Source: Nemertoderma westbladi
Lineage: Eukaryota; Xenacoelomorpha; Nemertodermatida; Nemertodermatidae
Reading direction: 5' to 3'
DNA length: 64,000 bases
Assembly: GCA_032718475.1 (NCBI GenBank)
Contig: JAUCBJ010000603.1
Location: 1 to 64,000, forward strand
Below the pieces are notes generated by a model. The model had not been told where the DNA came from, searched no databases, and saw only the letters and a list, made by a program, of their open reading frames with translations. Below are positions 24,360 through 33,512 of the stretch, piece after piece (the stretch's first letter is position 1; every line of letters starts with the position of its first letter). A program made the position numbers and the translations under genes.

Positions 24360-24475
24360 GCATGAACAGCCAATCAGCGGGGATCATTTCTACTGCTGCG
24401 CTCTGATTGGCTCATTTAAGAGACAAGGGCCTCCCTTAATAACCGAATTGCTATTTAATACATCCCCACCAATAT
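24360..24475 (+). promoter_or_regulatory. Relic promoter-like segment (CCAAT boxes and TTAATAACC)
   Basis: CCAAT (24370-24374) and inverted CCAAT (24416-24420) precede CCTCCCTTAATAACC, which resembles the CCTCCCTCTATAATAACC stretch of the promoter at 27180. No long frame follows before the internal TIR-like copy starts at about 24592. It is probably a degenerate duplicate of the element's promoter. Confidence 0.4.
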
Positions 24476-24591
24476 ATTAGGTCATTATTTCAATTGCAAG
24501 TTACGATTAACATCATTTACCATTATTTTGTTTTCGAATTTAATATTATTTATTAAGAATATTTATTTGTTATCATCAGTCAACAACCCAT

Positions 24592-25100
24592 TGGGCGGCT
24601 CTGCGACAGTTAGACCCACACTGACACCCATTGGGTGTCATATGACACCCAATTATCACCCTATGGGTGTCATTGGGTGTCATTGGCGCCAGACTGTCTG
24701 GGTGACACCTCCCAATTAGGCTAATTAGACCCTAATTGACAGGTGTCATCAATTAATTAGTACAATTAAACCCTAACAGGTGTCATATGACTCCTAATTA
24801 GGGTTTAATTGATTATCCTAATTAATCAGACTGATTAGCGCCCTGACACACAATGGGTCATCAGTGTTGTCTAACTGTCGCAGAGCCGGCTCAAGAGGGT
24901 GTCATAAGTGACACCGCAGCTCTTTTATTCATTAATACTTATTTATTTATATTTAATTTTAAATTAATTAATTGTACTTTATTTTAGATTTACCAATAAT
25001 TAGTTTTATATATTGGTTTCTATATGACCTCATTGACTTTCATCTCGTTATACTTAGCCATAGGGTATACAGCTCCCTTACTGGTAACTAATTACTCTTA
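24592..25100 (+). repeat. Internal direct copy of the Polinton-type left end (truncated)
   Basis: From TTGGGCGGCTCTGCGACAG onward this repeats the left TIR in direct orientation, but without the outermost ~14 bp containing the AGTAGTAGGG tip. Weaker similarity continues past the TIR into subterminal sequence (the GGTATACGGCTCCCTACTGG region near 23897 versus GGTATACAGCTCCCTTACTGG near 25064). This suggests nesting or recombination between two related elements. Confidence 0.82.
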
Positions 25101-25252
25101 TCTATATCAAGACAGCTTTATCGTTGACCTTTGACCTTTGACCCCCAATTAGCTTTAACCAAGCAACAGCTTATTAATAATAGTTGTATCCAAGCGCCCC
25201 ACCCCCCCACCCCGTGACAGCTCTGATTACTAATTACTCTTACCTATATCCA

Positions 25253-25915
25253 GCCGTCTGCAGTTCCATAGTCTGCCGCTAGAGGGCATATGATCTGAAA
25301 TTAACATCTTCTCTAACTTTGCTATTTTCATTCCGAATGGGTTTAAACTCGGTAGGCATCTACTACGGCATAGGCCATATCTTTTGCGGAGCCATAGAGT
25401 AGTCTGAAGTTCCCCTGTCTACCGCTAGAGGGCGTATTATTTAAAAATTAACATCTTCTCTAGCTTTGTTATTTACAATCCGCAAAACTATGAAGTTATA
25501 TTGCTTAAGGGTTCTAAGGGGCGAGCCATGAGGCAAGATGTTTGAGGCTTATTTAGATATATTATTACTTAATTTGACCCCCCAATCGGCATCTACTACG
25601 GCATAGGCTATATATTTTGCGGAGACATAGAGTAGTCTGAAGTTCCCCTGTCTGCCGCTAGAGGGTGTATTATTTGAAAATTAACATCTTCTCTAGCTTT
25701 GTTATTTACAATCCGCAAAACTATGAAGTTATATTGCTTAAGAGTTCTAAGGGGCGAGCCATGAGGCAAGATGTTTGAGACTTATTTAGATATATTATTA
25801 CTTAATTTTGACCCCCCAAACGGCATCTACTACGGCATAGGCTATATCTTTTGCAGAGTCACAGAGTAGTATGAAGTTCCCCAGTCTGCCGCTAGAGGAC
25901 GAAATGTCTCAAAGT
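25253..25915. repeat. Tandem repeat of ~234 bp, about 2.7 copies
   Basis: The landmark GCATCTACTACGGCATAGG recurs at about 25356, 25589 and 25823, giving a 233-234 bp period. Each unit contains CCGCTAGAGGGC or a one- to three-base variant (about 25276, 25422, 25655, 25889). The motif resembles the CTCF core consensus; see findings. Confidence 0.88.
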
Positions 25916-26009
25916 GAAAACCATACGGTAGCCATGAATTGGTTACTAGGCAATAATACTGCATTTTGCAACGTTAGGCCTATTGCTGACCGAACGAAAA
26001 CTGCCCTGG

Positions 26010-26080
26010 TTCATGCAGGGGTCGAACCCATGACATACGAGAGATGTGAATTCTACGCAACCACTACACCAAGGTGGAAC
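26010..26080 (-). other. tRNA-derived (SINE-like) sequence
   Basis: On the minus strand, TGGTGTAGTGGTTG (26072-26059) fits RNA polymerase III box A and GGGTTCGACCCC (26029-26018) fits box B, at tRNA-like spacing. The acceptor and T stems do not pair well, so this is more likely a tRNA-derived SINE head or decayed tRNA than a working tRNA gene. Confidence 0.5.
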
Positions 26081-26138
26081 AGTAACCTTCGAATTTGTTC
26101 GTTGACGTTCGAATTTGTAAGACTCTCATTTAAGACTT

Positions 26139-26887
26139 GACACAGACTATGCCTCACTGAGGCATAGACTATGATCTCACTGAGGCATAGACTATGCCTC
26201 ACTGAGGCACTGAGGCATAGACTATGCCTCACTGAGGCATAGACTATGACTCACTGAGGCACTGAGGCATAGACTATGCCTCACTGAGGCATAGACTATG
26301 CCTCACTGAGGCATAGACTATGACTCACTGAGGCACTGAGGCATAGACTATGACTCACTGAGGCATAGATTATGCCTCACTGAGGCACTGAGGCATAGAC
26401 TATGCCTCACTGAGGCACTGAGGCATAGACTATGACTCACTGAGGGATAGACTATGCCTCATTGAGGCGTAGACTATGCCTCACTGAGGCACTGAGGCAT
26501 AGACTATGCCTCACTGAGGCATAGACTATGACTCACTGAGGCATAGGCTATGCCTCACTGAGGCATAGACTATGACTCACTGAGGCACTGAGGCATAGAA
26601 TATGACTCACTGAGGCATAGACTATGCCTCACTGAGGCATAGACTATGTCTCACTGAGGCATAGACTATGCCTCACTGAGGCACTGAGGCATAGACTATG
26701 CCTCACTGAGGCATAGACTATGCCGCACTGAGGCACTGAGGCATAGACTATGACTCACTGAGGCATAGACTATGCCTCACTGAGGCACTGAGGCATAGAC
26801 TATGACTCATTGAGGCATAGACTATGCCTCACTGAGGCACTGAGGCATAGACTATGCCTCAGTGAGGCATAGTCTATGCCTCACTTC
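26139..26887. repeat. Palindromic minisatellite (TGAGGCATAGACTATGCCTC)
   Basis: More than 30 units of ~22 bp, sometimes extended by an extra CACTGAGGCA. Each unit is itself an inverted repeat: TGAGGCATAG, A or T, CTATGCCTCA. The array can therefore form cruciforms or long RNA hairpins. Two further units sit on the other side of the gene (28962-29010), so the motif brackets the coding region. Confidence 0.93.
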
Positions 26888-27096
26888 AATATACGAGCAC
26901 AAAAAAGTTTACAAGCACAGGTTCAAATCCAACTAAAGCTCTATATATTTTGCATTGAAGTGGAATACTTTAGATGCTGGGGGGGAATCTGGTTTGCGAG
27001 GGATATTTGAATGGTGAGTATAACTATCCTTGAGAGTTAGTGTGACGTTATCTCACTATGGATGGGCTTTACCACTGTACTCGCATCTACTCTCTC

Positions 27097-27218
27097 ATTG
27101 GCTGTCTAACTTTCCTCCCTCGAGTCCTGATTGGCTGCCTAACTCACCCTCGCACTCTGATTGGATAATCCATTCTAGCCTCCCTCTATAATAACCCCCG
27201 TTCAACGCATTCCCAGTC
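27097..27218 (+). promoter_or_regulatory. RNA polymerase II promoter of the zinc-finger/acidic gene
   Basis: Three inverted CCAAT boxes (ATTGG at 27097, 27130 and 27160) are followed by TATAATAA (27187-27194) and by an initiator-like CAGTC (27214-27218). The initiator lies about 28 bp after the TATA start, the expected spacing. This gives a 5' leader of about 120 bases before the ATG at 27335. The order of elements is directly visible; activity is inferred. Confidence 0.65.
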
Positions 27219-27334
27219 ATTCTCTAAGTTTTATATTAAAAAGTTTTATTTATTTTCATAAAAGTTTAATTTATTTAAAATTTTGTAAAATCATTTAGCT
27301 AAAATTCAATATTATCAATTGACATTGCTATATA

Positions 27335-28387
27335 ATGCATAGACATGAAAGTTGTTTGGTTTGTAATAAAGAAATGAGACAAGACAATTTATCTCGTCAT
27401 ATGGAAACACATGGAAAGGAAAAACTAATGGCTCCATTACCAAAAAAATTTAAAAAATCCGAAGATATTTTTAGTGAAGATGAAAAGAAAAAGAGAGATG
27501 AGCGTGATATATTAAATATAAAACAGACAATGGAAAGTAAATTTCATAAAGTTATGAATATTTTGAAAGGGATACAAAAACAGTTACCCCTAGAAAATGA
27601 GGAAAATTTGAGTGAGAAAGATGGAGAAGAAGAGGATGATGAGATGGAGAATGAAAATAGTGAGGGTCAGGATGAAGTTGAAGAGAGTGAAGTTGAGAAC
27701 GAAGAAAGTGAAGATCAGGATGATGATGAAGAAAGTGAAGGTCAAGAAGAGGGTGAAGATAGCGAAGGTCAGGAAGAGAATGAAGAAAGTGAAGAACAGG
27801 AAGAGGATGAAGAAAGTGAAGAACAGGAAGAGGATGAAGAAAGTGAAGGCGGGGAAGAGGATGAAGAAAGTGAAGGTCAGAAAGAGGGTGAAGAAAGTGA
27901 AGATCAGGAAAGTGGAGAAGAGGATGAAAATGATGATAATGAGGAAATAAAGAGGCAATTACTTGGAAATAAGAATCAATTGCGGAAAATTATTAAACAT
28001 TTGAAGGAAAATGAAGAAAATAAAGAGGCGACATTGACCCAAGTCCTAGGAAGTAAAATTAAATTACAGAAATTTATTAAACATTTAGAAGAGAATGATG
28101 AAAATAAAGAAGAGATATTGAGACAAATATTAGGAAACAAAAATCAAATGCGGAAATTTATTAAACAAATGGAAGAAAATGAGGAAAATAGAGAAGAGAT
28201 ATTAAGACAGGTTCTGGGAAATAAAAGTAAATTACTGAAAATTAATGAACAATTGAATAAAATTAAGAAACAGTTGGGTAATGAGGAAGATGAAAGTAAA
28301 GTAAATCAACCAGCTTTTACTAATTTTCGAAGACCTATGATAAAAAACTCTCGTTCAGTATATGCCCGCGCAGGACGACGCTATTGA
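27335..28387 (+). CDS. C2H2-finger, acidic-repeat, coiled-coil protein of the Polinton-type element
   Basis: 350 codons, ATG to TGA, single exon. Residues 8-27 form one C2H2 finger (C-x2-C-x11-H-x3-H, with RHMETH). Residues about 90-205 are very acidic, built from repeated ESEGQEE/ESEEQEED-like modules. Residues about 205-320 contain three to four repeats of ~35 residues with the core LGNKNQxRKFIKxxEENEENKEEILRQ broken into heptad-like steps, predicting a coiled coil. The C-terminus is short and basic (YARAGRRY). It has its own CCAAT/TATA/initiator promoter and is the only long gene between the inverted repeats. I do not recognise the family. A DNA-binding or chromatin role is inference from the finger and acidic tract. 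Large frames on the opposite strand and in other frames (27590-27958, 27612-27950) only reflect the repetitive composition. Confidence 0.75.
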   Translation: MHRHESCLVCNKEMRQDNLSRHMETHGKEKLMAPLPKKFKKSEDIFSEDEKKKRDERDILNIKQTMESKFHKVMNILKGIQKQLPLENEENLSEKDGEEEDDEMENENSEGQDEVEESEVENEESEDQDDDEESEGQEEGEDSEGQEENEESEEQEEDEESEEQEEDEESEGGEEDEESEGQKEGEESEDQESGEEDENDDNEEIKRQLLGNKNQLRKIIKHLKENEENKEATLTQVLGSKIKLQKFIKHLEENDENKEEILRQILGNKNQMRKFIKQMEENEENREEILRQVLGNKSKLLKINEQLNKIKKQLGNEEDESKVNQPAFTNFRRPMIKNSRSVYARAGRRY

Positions 28388-28417
28388 CATTTGTTTGTTT
28401 GAGTTCCTTTCATAATA

Positions 28418-28535
28418 GTGTTAGGGCTATTTATCCAAAACAATTATATTAGTATTAGGACTATTTATCCATAACAATTATAATAGTATTAGGACTATTT
28501 ATCCATAATAATTATATTAGTATTATAAATGTATT
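28418..28535. repeat. Short tandem repeat (~37 bp, 3 copies) after the gene
   Basis: Three units built on ATTAGGACTATTTATCC followed by an AT-rich tail lie directly downstream of the stop codon. No perfect AATAAA is seen close by on the plus strand. Confidence 0.75.
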
Positions 28536-28799
28536 TACCCCACAATATTTATTACTATTAGGTCTATTTATTCAAGAAATTATATGTTTTTATAATATAC
28601 TTTGGAAAATTGGTCGACTAAGTCATAATTTTTAAAACTTTAAATACGGGTTGAGTTATTTTATAAAGTTAAGAAGAATGAACCAATAGAGGCAACCTGA
28701 AGTCTAATCTCTTGGCCTTTACTCACATTAACTCCCAAGGTTGCATACTATCACTATAGCTGGGAGAGTCAAAGCTAGTGGTCACTAGAGTCAGCCGAG

Positions 28800-28885
28800 T
28801 GCTAGGAAAAAGAATAATGCTCTTCTAGGGTTCGAACTCACGACCTTCTAATTAGAAAACTAAGCAAATGGTCAGCTTGAAGACC
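28800..28885 (-). other. tRNA-like (SINE-like) sequence near the right end
   Basis: On the minus strand GAGTTCGAACCC (28839-28828) fits a box B, preceded by GAAGGTCGT as in a tRNA anticodon/variable region. A clear box A is not found. It is a second tRNA-like fragment in the element, on the far side of the gene from 26010-26080. Confidence 0.35.
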
Positions 28886-28911
28886 TTAGACCCTTAATCT
28901 GAGGCATCGAG

Positions 28912-29010
28912 CAGCCAATGAGACAGCAGATGCGAGTACAGTGGTAAAGCCCATCCATGGTGAGGCATAGTCTATGCCTCAATGAGGCATAGTCTATGCC
29001 TCAGTGAGTC
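28912..29010 (-). repeat. Inverted copy of the promoter-proximal segment plus palindromic units
   Basis: The reverse complement of about 28912-28962 (GATGGGCTTTACCACTGTAC, TCGCATCT, CTCATTGGCTG) matches 27061-27105 upstream of the gene. It adjoins two TGAGGCATAGTCTATGCCTC units. The internal part of the element is therefore itself bounded by inverted copies of its promoter region. Confidence 0.8.
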
Positions 29011-29021
29011 ATATTCTATAC

Positions 29022-29414
29022 AAATAATTAATTAAAATTAAATATAAATAAATAAGTATTAATGAAAAAAAGAGCTGCGGTGTCACTTATGACACCCTCT
29101 TGAGCCGGCTCTGCGACAGTTAGACAACACTGATGACCCATTGTGTGTCAGGGCGCTAATCAGTCTGATTAATTAGGATAATCAATTAAACCCTAATTAG
29201 GAGTCATATGACACCTGTTAGGGTTTAATTGTACTAATTAATTGATGACACCTGTCAATTAGGGTCTAATTAGCCTAATTGGGAGGTGTCACCCAGACAG
29301 TCTGGCGCCAATGACACCCAATGACACCCATAGGGTGATAATTGGGTGTCATATGACACCCAATGGGTGTCAGTTGGGTCTAACTGTCGCAGAGCCGCCC
29401 AAGACCCTACTACT
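29022..29414 (-). repeat. Right terminal inverted repeat of the Polinton-type element
   Basis: This is the reverse complement of the left TIR, ending CCCTACTACT at 29414 and followed by the target duplicate GGCGTT (29415-29420). The inner inverted module GGCTCTGCGACAG...CTGTCGCAGAGCC is also present. Confidence 0.9.
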
Positions 29415-29735
29415 GGCGTTTCAGCAACTGTAATAGTGTACTACTGTATATGTGTTTCCACCACTGTGTAATACTTGTCTATATGCGTTTCAGCAGCTGT
29501 AATAGTGGACTATATGCGTTTCAGCCACAGTAATATTAGACTAAGACTATAGGCGTTTCAGCAACTGTAATAGTGTACTACTGTATATGTGTTTCAGCCA
29601 CTGTGTAATACTTGTCTATATGCGTTTCAGCAGCTGTAATAGTGGACTACTGTATATGCGTTTCAGCCACTGTAATACTTGTCTATTTGCGTTTCAGCAG
29701 CTGTAATAGTGGATAATATGCGTTTCAGCCTTGTG
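29415..29735. repeat. Satellite block 4 (continuation of block 3)
   Basis: About nine units, matching the right end of block 2 from 18921 on (including the distinctive TTTCCACCACTGTGTAATAC variant). Together with block 3 it reconstitutes the satellite that was split by the Polinton-type element. Confidence 0.93.
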
Positions 29736-30630
29736 CTAGACTATATACTCAAGAAGGACACGCGCACATAAGGTCATGCATGATATGCTGTACAGTATAT
29801 CCTGCTTTACTCGCTGAGTTACCGGAGTTGTAGAATATTACAATTTTCGTATAATAATGACTATTTATTGTACGTTAAATAAAATATGCTTTATTTACCG
29901 TTCCTCCCGAGATCAGTTATCTACCGACAGAGCGCCGCGAGAGAGGTTGACAAGTCTGACCGAGGTGCGAAATCGTAATCAGCGTGTTTTATTTATCGTA
30001 AAATATGTAATTTTATTGTTAAATTCATCATTATTATTATAATTATTAAAAGATATCATTGTTTAATAAGTAATTAAACATTGCACCAGTCACACCGCAA
30101 TTATTCAACGTCCTTATTTGTTGATACCAATGGAAGTTTGTCGTTGTAAGGATTTTAAATTTGTAAATAACTGTTAATGTCGTTCAGAAATAGCTGAGAT
30201 GTCGGCATTCAAACAGTCCAGAACTTTGCATCCGATACAGCCTGCAGGGCAGGCCATTTATTATATTTAATAAATACACAATATCCTGGAGGAACATATG
30301 TATTTGAAGATTATTAATTACTTGATGTCATTTTACTAGTCGTAGCTAGTCATTAAATAAATAAAATGCACCAGAATAGTATTTATTACAGAACGAAGTT
30401 GACTGTTTGATCTGCAGTAATCCCCATTTATTTAACTAGGTGAATAATGCAAATCTTATTTACCGTTAGCCCATTGACTGAGCGGTAAATATCGTAAATT
30501 TTAACAATAAATTCAATTTTTGTACAGCCAACTCTTAGCCTATGTAAATCAACATGACAGTTATCACGTGATAAACTATATGTTATATATTTATTTTTTG
30601 TTTTTTGCGCAGCAAGAGGCATTACTAACT
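29736..30630. repeat. Segmental duplication, copy 2 of the non-satellite segment
   Basis: Nearly identical to 19241-20130, with a handful of substitutions visible by eye. Similarity ends near 30630, where copy 1 goes back into satellite and copy 2 into unrelated sequence. Confidence 0.88.
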
Positions 30631-31834
30631 GTAACAGTATACCACGTATTGTAATGATTTATTGTAATTGTATAGGGTTTTCGGAAAAAATAAACTCACC
30701 CTAATAATATTATTGACCCTACAAATAATGTCCATCCATAATGAAATGTACTTTACGTACTGTACACTACCGTACCTTTACGTAATCCGTAATTGCGTAA
30801 TTATTCTGGTCAAAGTATATGGTAAATAAACAATATGATTAAACAAAGCTTTTGATAAAATTGATAAAAACATTTTACACCTGCGCGCACAGGCCTTAAA
30901 TCAAAATATATAATACATGTAATACACACTATTTTTCTCGTATACATGCAATAATTCGTAATGCGTAGGATATTGTAGAATTACAAACTCCGTAGTACAA
31001 ATGGAACTAGTGGCAATCGTCACTACTAATTTACCTAAATTGCCATGGGAAAAGGAAAATCGTAATTTAGGTCGAGCCATGATTCCTACCGGAATGATAT
31101 TGTTTGTACTTTACGAGGTTGGAAGCGGTCGAGGTTGCTACAGAATGAATTCATGGTGCGGTGTGTGTCTGTCTGGGGTGGTATAGGACTATTTGTAGCC
31201 GGGGTTATGGCCATCGTTCTTAGCAAGTTTTCCCCAAGAAGGGACAACAACAGCTAAGTGTTTAAAGGGTCTACATAATATTGTCATAGTATGTTTCGAC
31301 TTCGCGTGTCTTATACAAGCTTCAATTCGCGGCATTACTGAATGTAGTCGATTCATCTCGCAGGAAACAACATACGAGGAATGCAAATCAATATTTCTTA
31401 TAAGTTTGTGTTTTTGGATATCTGTGGTGTTTATGGCGGTGACGCAACTTGTATTCATTTACTGTAGACTTTGTTCGTGCAAGGCGGCCAATGTGATTGC
31501 GGTTAAAGATAATACGTCATATATGGAACGTCATATATTAGTTCGTGGGGCCTTCGCGCAGCACGGAGTGCGCAAAGCCATTAGCATATGGGCAGCATTA
31601 ACGAGTTGTCTGCTGTTAGTCAGAAGTCTTCAACACAATACTCGTCCTCCTCTTGTGCCCTGTTGCGTTCGTTCGATTCTTTCTAACCTTTTGACGGACT
31701 ACATACATACCAAGTTTCGTTTAATTTCATCAAGGAATAACCGAGTTATTAGCGATCAAAAATTGACGATGATGACGACATATGACGATGACGATGACAG
31801 ACGACGACGACAGACTGACGGCACCAATGGCACC
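30631..31834. other. Unannotated AT-rich sequence
   Basis: No gene, tandem array or element end is recognised. The 154-codon frame 31406-31870 runs across the target duplicate into the LTR of element B and so is not a gene. The right edge has runs of GACGA-type triplets (about 31765-31815). Confidence 0.55.
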
Positions 31835-31839
31835 CATAT

Positions 31840-32888
31840 TGTTCGCGCTTTTAGACCTTTAACAGTTTAACCTGCTAATTTATGTGTCTTATAATGTCTG
31901 ACAGCCTGTACAAAATATGACCACAGTAGAAGCCAGTCTAGCGCGGCGTATGACCCTCTGTGTGTGGGAGACTGGATTCTATGGCAGAGAGAGGAGTAGA
32001 CTAATTTGTATTATTCGATTGGTTTCTACTATATAATCTCCAAAAACTACGTTTATTTTCAGGGAAATACCAACAGTTCCTTTCAGGTGCTGCGCTTTAA
32101 GTATCACGCAGAGTTATGACTTATACTAATTACAATGGATGGGCATGAGATAACGCAAATGTTTACATTCTTTATGAATGTATTATTAATCGTACACACT
32201 CACGCAACTGACAATAGTACTGAAACACACCAATTTGCCGACTGTTACCAATTTTACTCATATATAAGGGGAAATTTAGCTCACCTACATTGGGGACTAT
32301 GAAACAGCATTAACTCCTACAAACCACTGTTATTTGAGCTAGGCAATTGTGACTAGTCTTCCCCTCCGCTTACCTCAGTAATCAAGAAAACCAAGAGAGT
32401 TATTCGTGAGTATTCTCCAAACATTAGCATTAATCAAATTCGGTTACAAACCACAATATATTATATCAGCATAAAACAGTATATAGTATCAGTATACAGT
32501 GTCAACAGTCAGACAGTGCAAGTTTGATAATCAGTGAGAGCAAGTAAGTAAGTTAAGTTAGATTTGCGTTCTAAGATCTCTCTGGCCACTGATGTTTCTG
32601 GGCAAAGTCAGAAAGTCAGAGTGTGACAGAAAGTCACAGGAAGTGAAGATTTGCCGTATTGCATCATTTTATATATATCACCATGGCATGAATTCGAAAA
32701 TCGCGCTGATTGCCCGAAATATAACATGAGCTCTACGCATAACGAAACAGCTGAAGATTTCGTCATTTGCAACTCAATACCAAAACAGACGATAGAGGGC
32801 ATAAACCTATAAATTCTATAGTGCTATAAAATAATTCTGGCACATTTAGAGTAGTTCGCGAATTGCACAAAAATGCCACATTTTTGCC
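31840..32888 (-). repeat. 3' LTR of element B
   Basis: It starts TGTTCGCGCTTTTAGACC like A's LTR and is alignable with it, with much divergence. From about 32325 it is nearly collinear with 58602-59176. Its right end stops at CATTTTTGCC, lacking the GCAAAAGCTTTAACA terminus seen at 59176. It is followed by CCAATCTCCCTCC, which is purine-rich on the minus strand, as for a polypurine tract. Confidence 0.8.
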
Positions 32889-32944
32889 CCAATCTCCCTC
32901 CAACACATATTAGCCCATCAAACATCATTCATTTCAAACATTTA

Positions 32945-33077
32945 ATTCCTTCTAGAGTTTCGACCCTCAAATAGGCTACTATACCTATTCCAATATCGCT
33001 GGCGTCTCCAAAAACATGGAGTTGATAGGAATAATTGGGGAGAACGTGACCAAAATACGAGTGGGAAATCTTAAAGT
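32945..33077 (-). pseudogene. Fragment of BEL/Pao RNase H (element B)
   Basis: On the minus strand this encodes a short run including LHVFGDASDIGIGIVAYLR, which corresponds to the conserved LHMFSDAS RNase H segment in element C's pol. It continues directly the reading frame that ends at 40214 on the far side of element E, which shows that E inserted into this gene. A stop and then LTR sequence follow. Confidence 0.8.
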
Positions 33078-33494
33078 TGTGATATTGTATTATGGCATGG
33101 TGTATTATTGGACTGATTAGTATGTATTGTATAGGTTAGGTAGGTATGATATAGTAGTATCTTGTTAGCACCTAGGGTGTGAACAGTCGGTTGTACGATA
33201 GCTGTCAGGGATATAGTCCTGGGGGCAGGGCGCAGTCAGTAGTTATCATTCAGTTTAGTTATTGCGATGACTTACCGGTGTAGGGTTGTCAGTCATGTTT
33301 TGTAGGTAGTTCGTTATTAGTTTCATTGTCTGATTGTATCACATCATTATTTGTTATTCATGTATCTCAATACACAATATACTGATATACTGCAGCTGGT
33401 TTCCTAGTTTTACTTCAGTCTTCTCCAGCTCACCCCTCGAGCGGGATAGTGCGTGGCCGTGGATCCGGGACCGGGCGCAGATAGCGCTTCCACA
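33078..33494 (+). repeat. 5' LTR of element E
   Basis: 417 bp, matching 39793-40209. Starts TGTGATATTG, ends GCTTCCACA. The next base begins the primer-binding site. Confidence 0.95.
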
Positions 33495-33512
33495 TGGGGG
33501 CTCGTCCGGGAG
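33495..33512 (+). promoter_or_regulatory. Primer-binding site, tRNA-Pro type
   Basis: TGGGGGCTCGTCCGGGAG directly follows the 5' LTR. It matches 17 of 18 bases of the tRNA-Pro primer site known from murine leukaemia-type retroviruses (last base differs). It would bind the 3' end of tRNA-Pro to prime minus-strand DNA synthesis. Confidence 0.88.

Larger units (their letters stand above)
23346..29414. mobile_element. Polinton/Maverick-type element, non-autonomous (6.07 kb)
   Basis: Both ends carry the same inverted repeat starting AGTAGTAGGGTCTTGGGCGG and extending for about 390 bp. The flanks are a perfect 6-bp duplication GGCGTT (23340-23345 and 29415-29420). The paralogous satellite at 18921-18926 has a single GGCGTT, giving an empty-site comparison. 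A 6-bp target duplication, TIRs of hundreds of bp, AG at the tip and short tandem triplets (AGT AGT AG) at the terminus are the published hallmarks of Polintons, which are thought to replicate by protein priming. None of the usual Polinton genes (PolB, retroviral-like integrase, packaging ATPase, protease, capsid) is present. The single long gene is 27335-28387. Classification rests on ends and target duplication, not on proteins. Confidence 0.72.

Noticed and set aside
26010-26080. Functional tRNA gene
   Set aside because: Boxes A and B are good, but the acceptor and T stems pair poorly, so I call it tRNA-derived only.
27590-27958. 122-codon antisense frame rich in Phe/Leu/Ile
   Set aside because: It is the reverse shadow of the acidic GAA/GAG repeats of the 350-residue protein.
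31406-31870. 154-codon plus-strand frame
   Set aside because: It crosses the target duplicate and the LTR edge of element B, and has no domain or plausible promoter.
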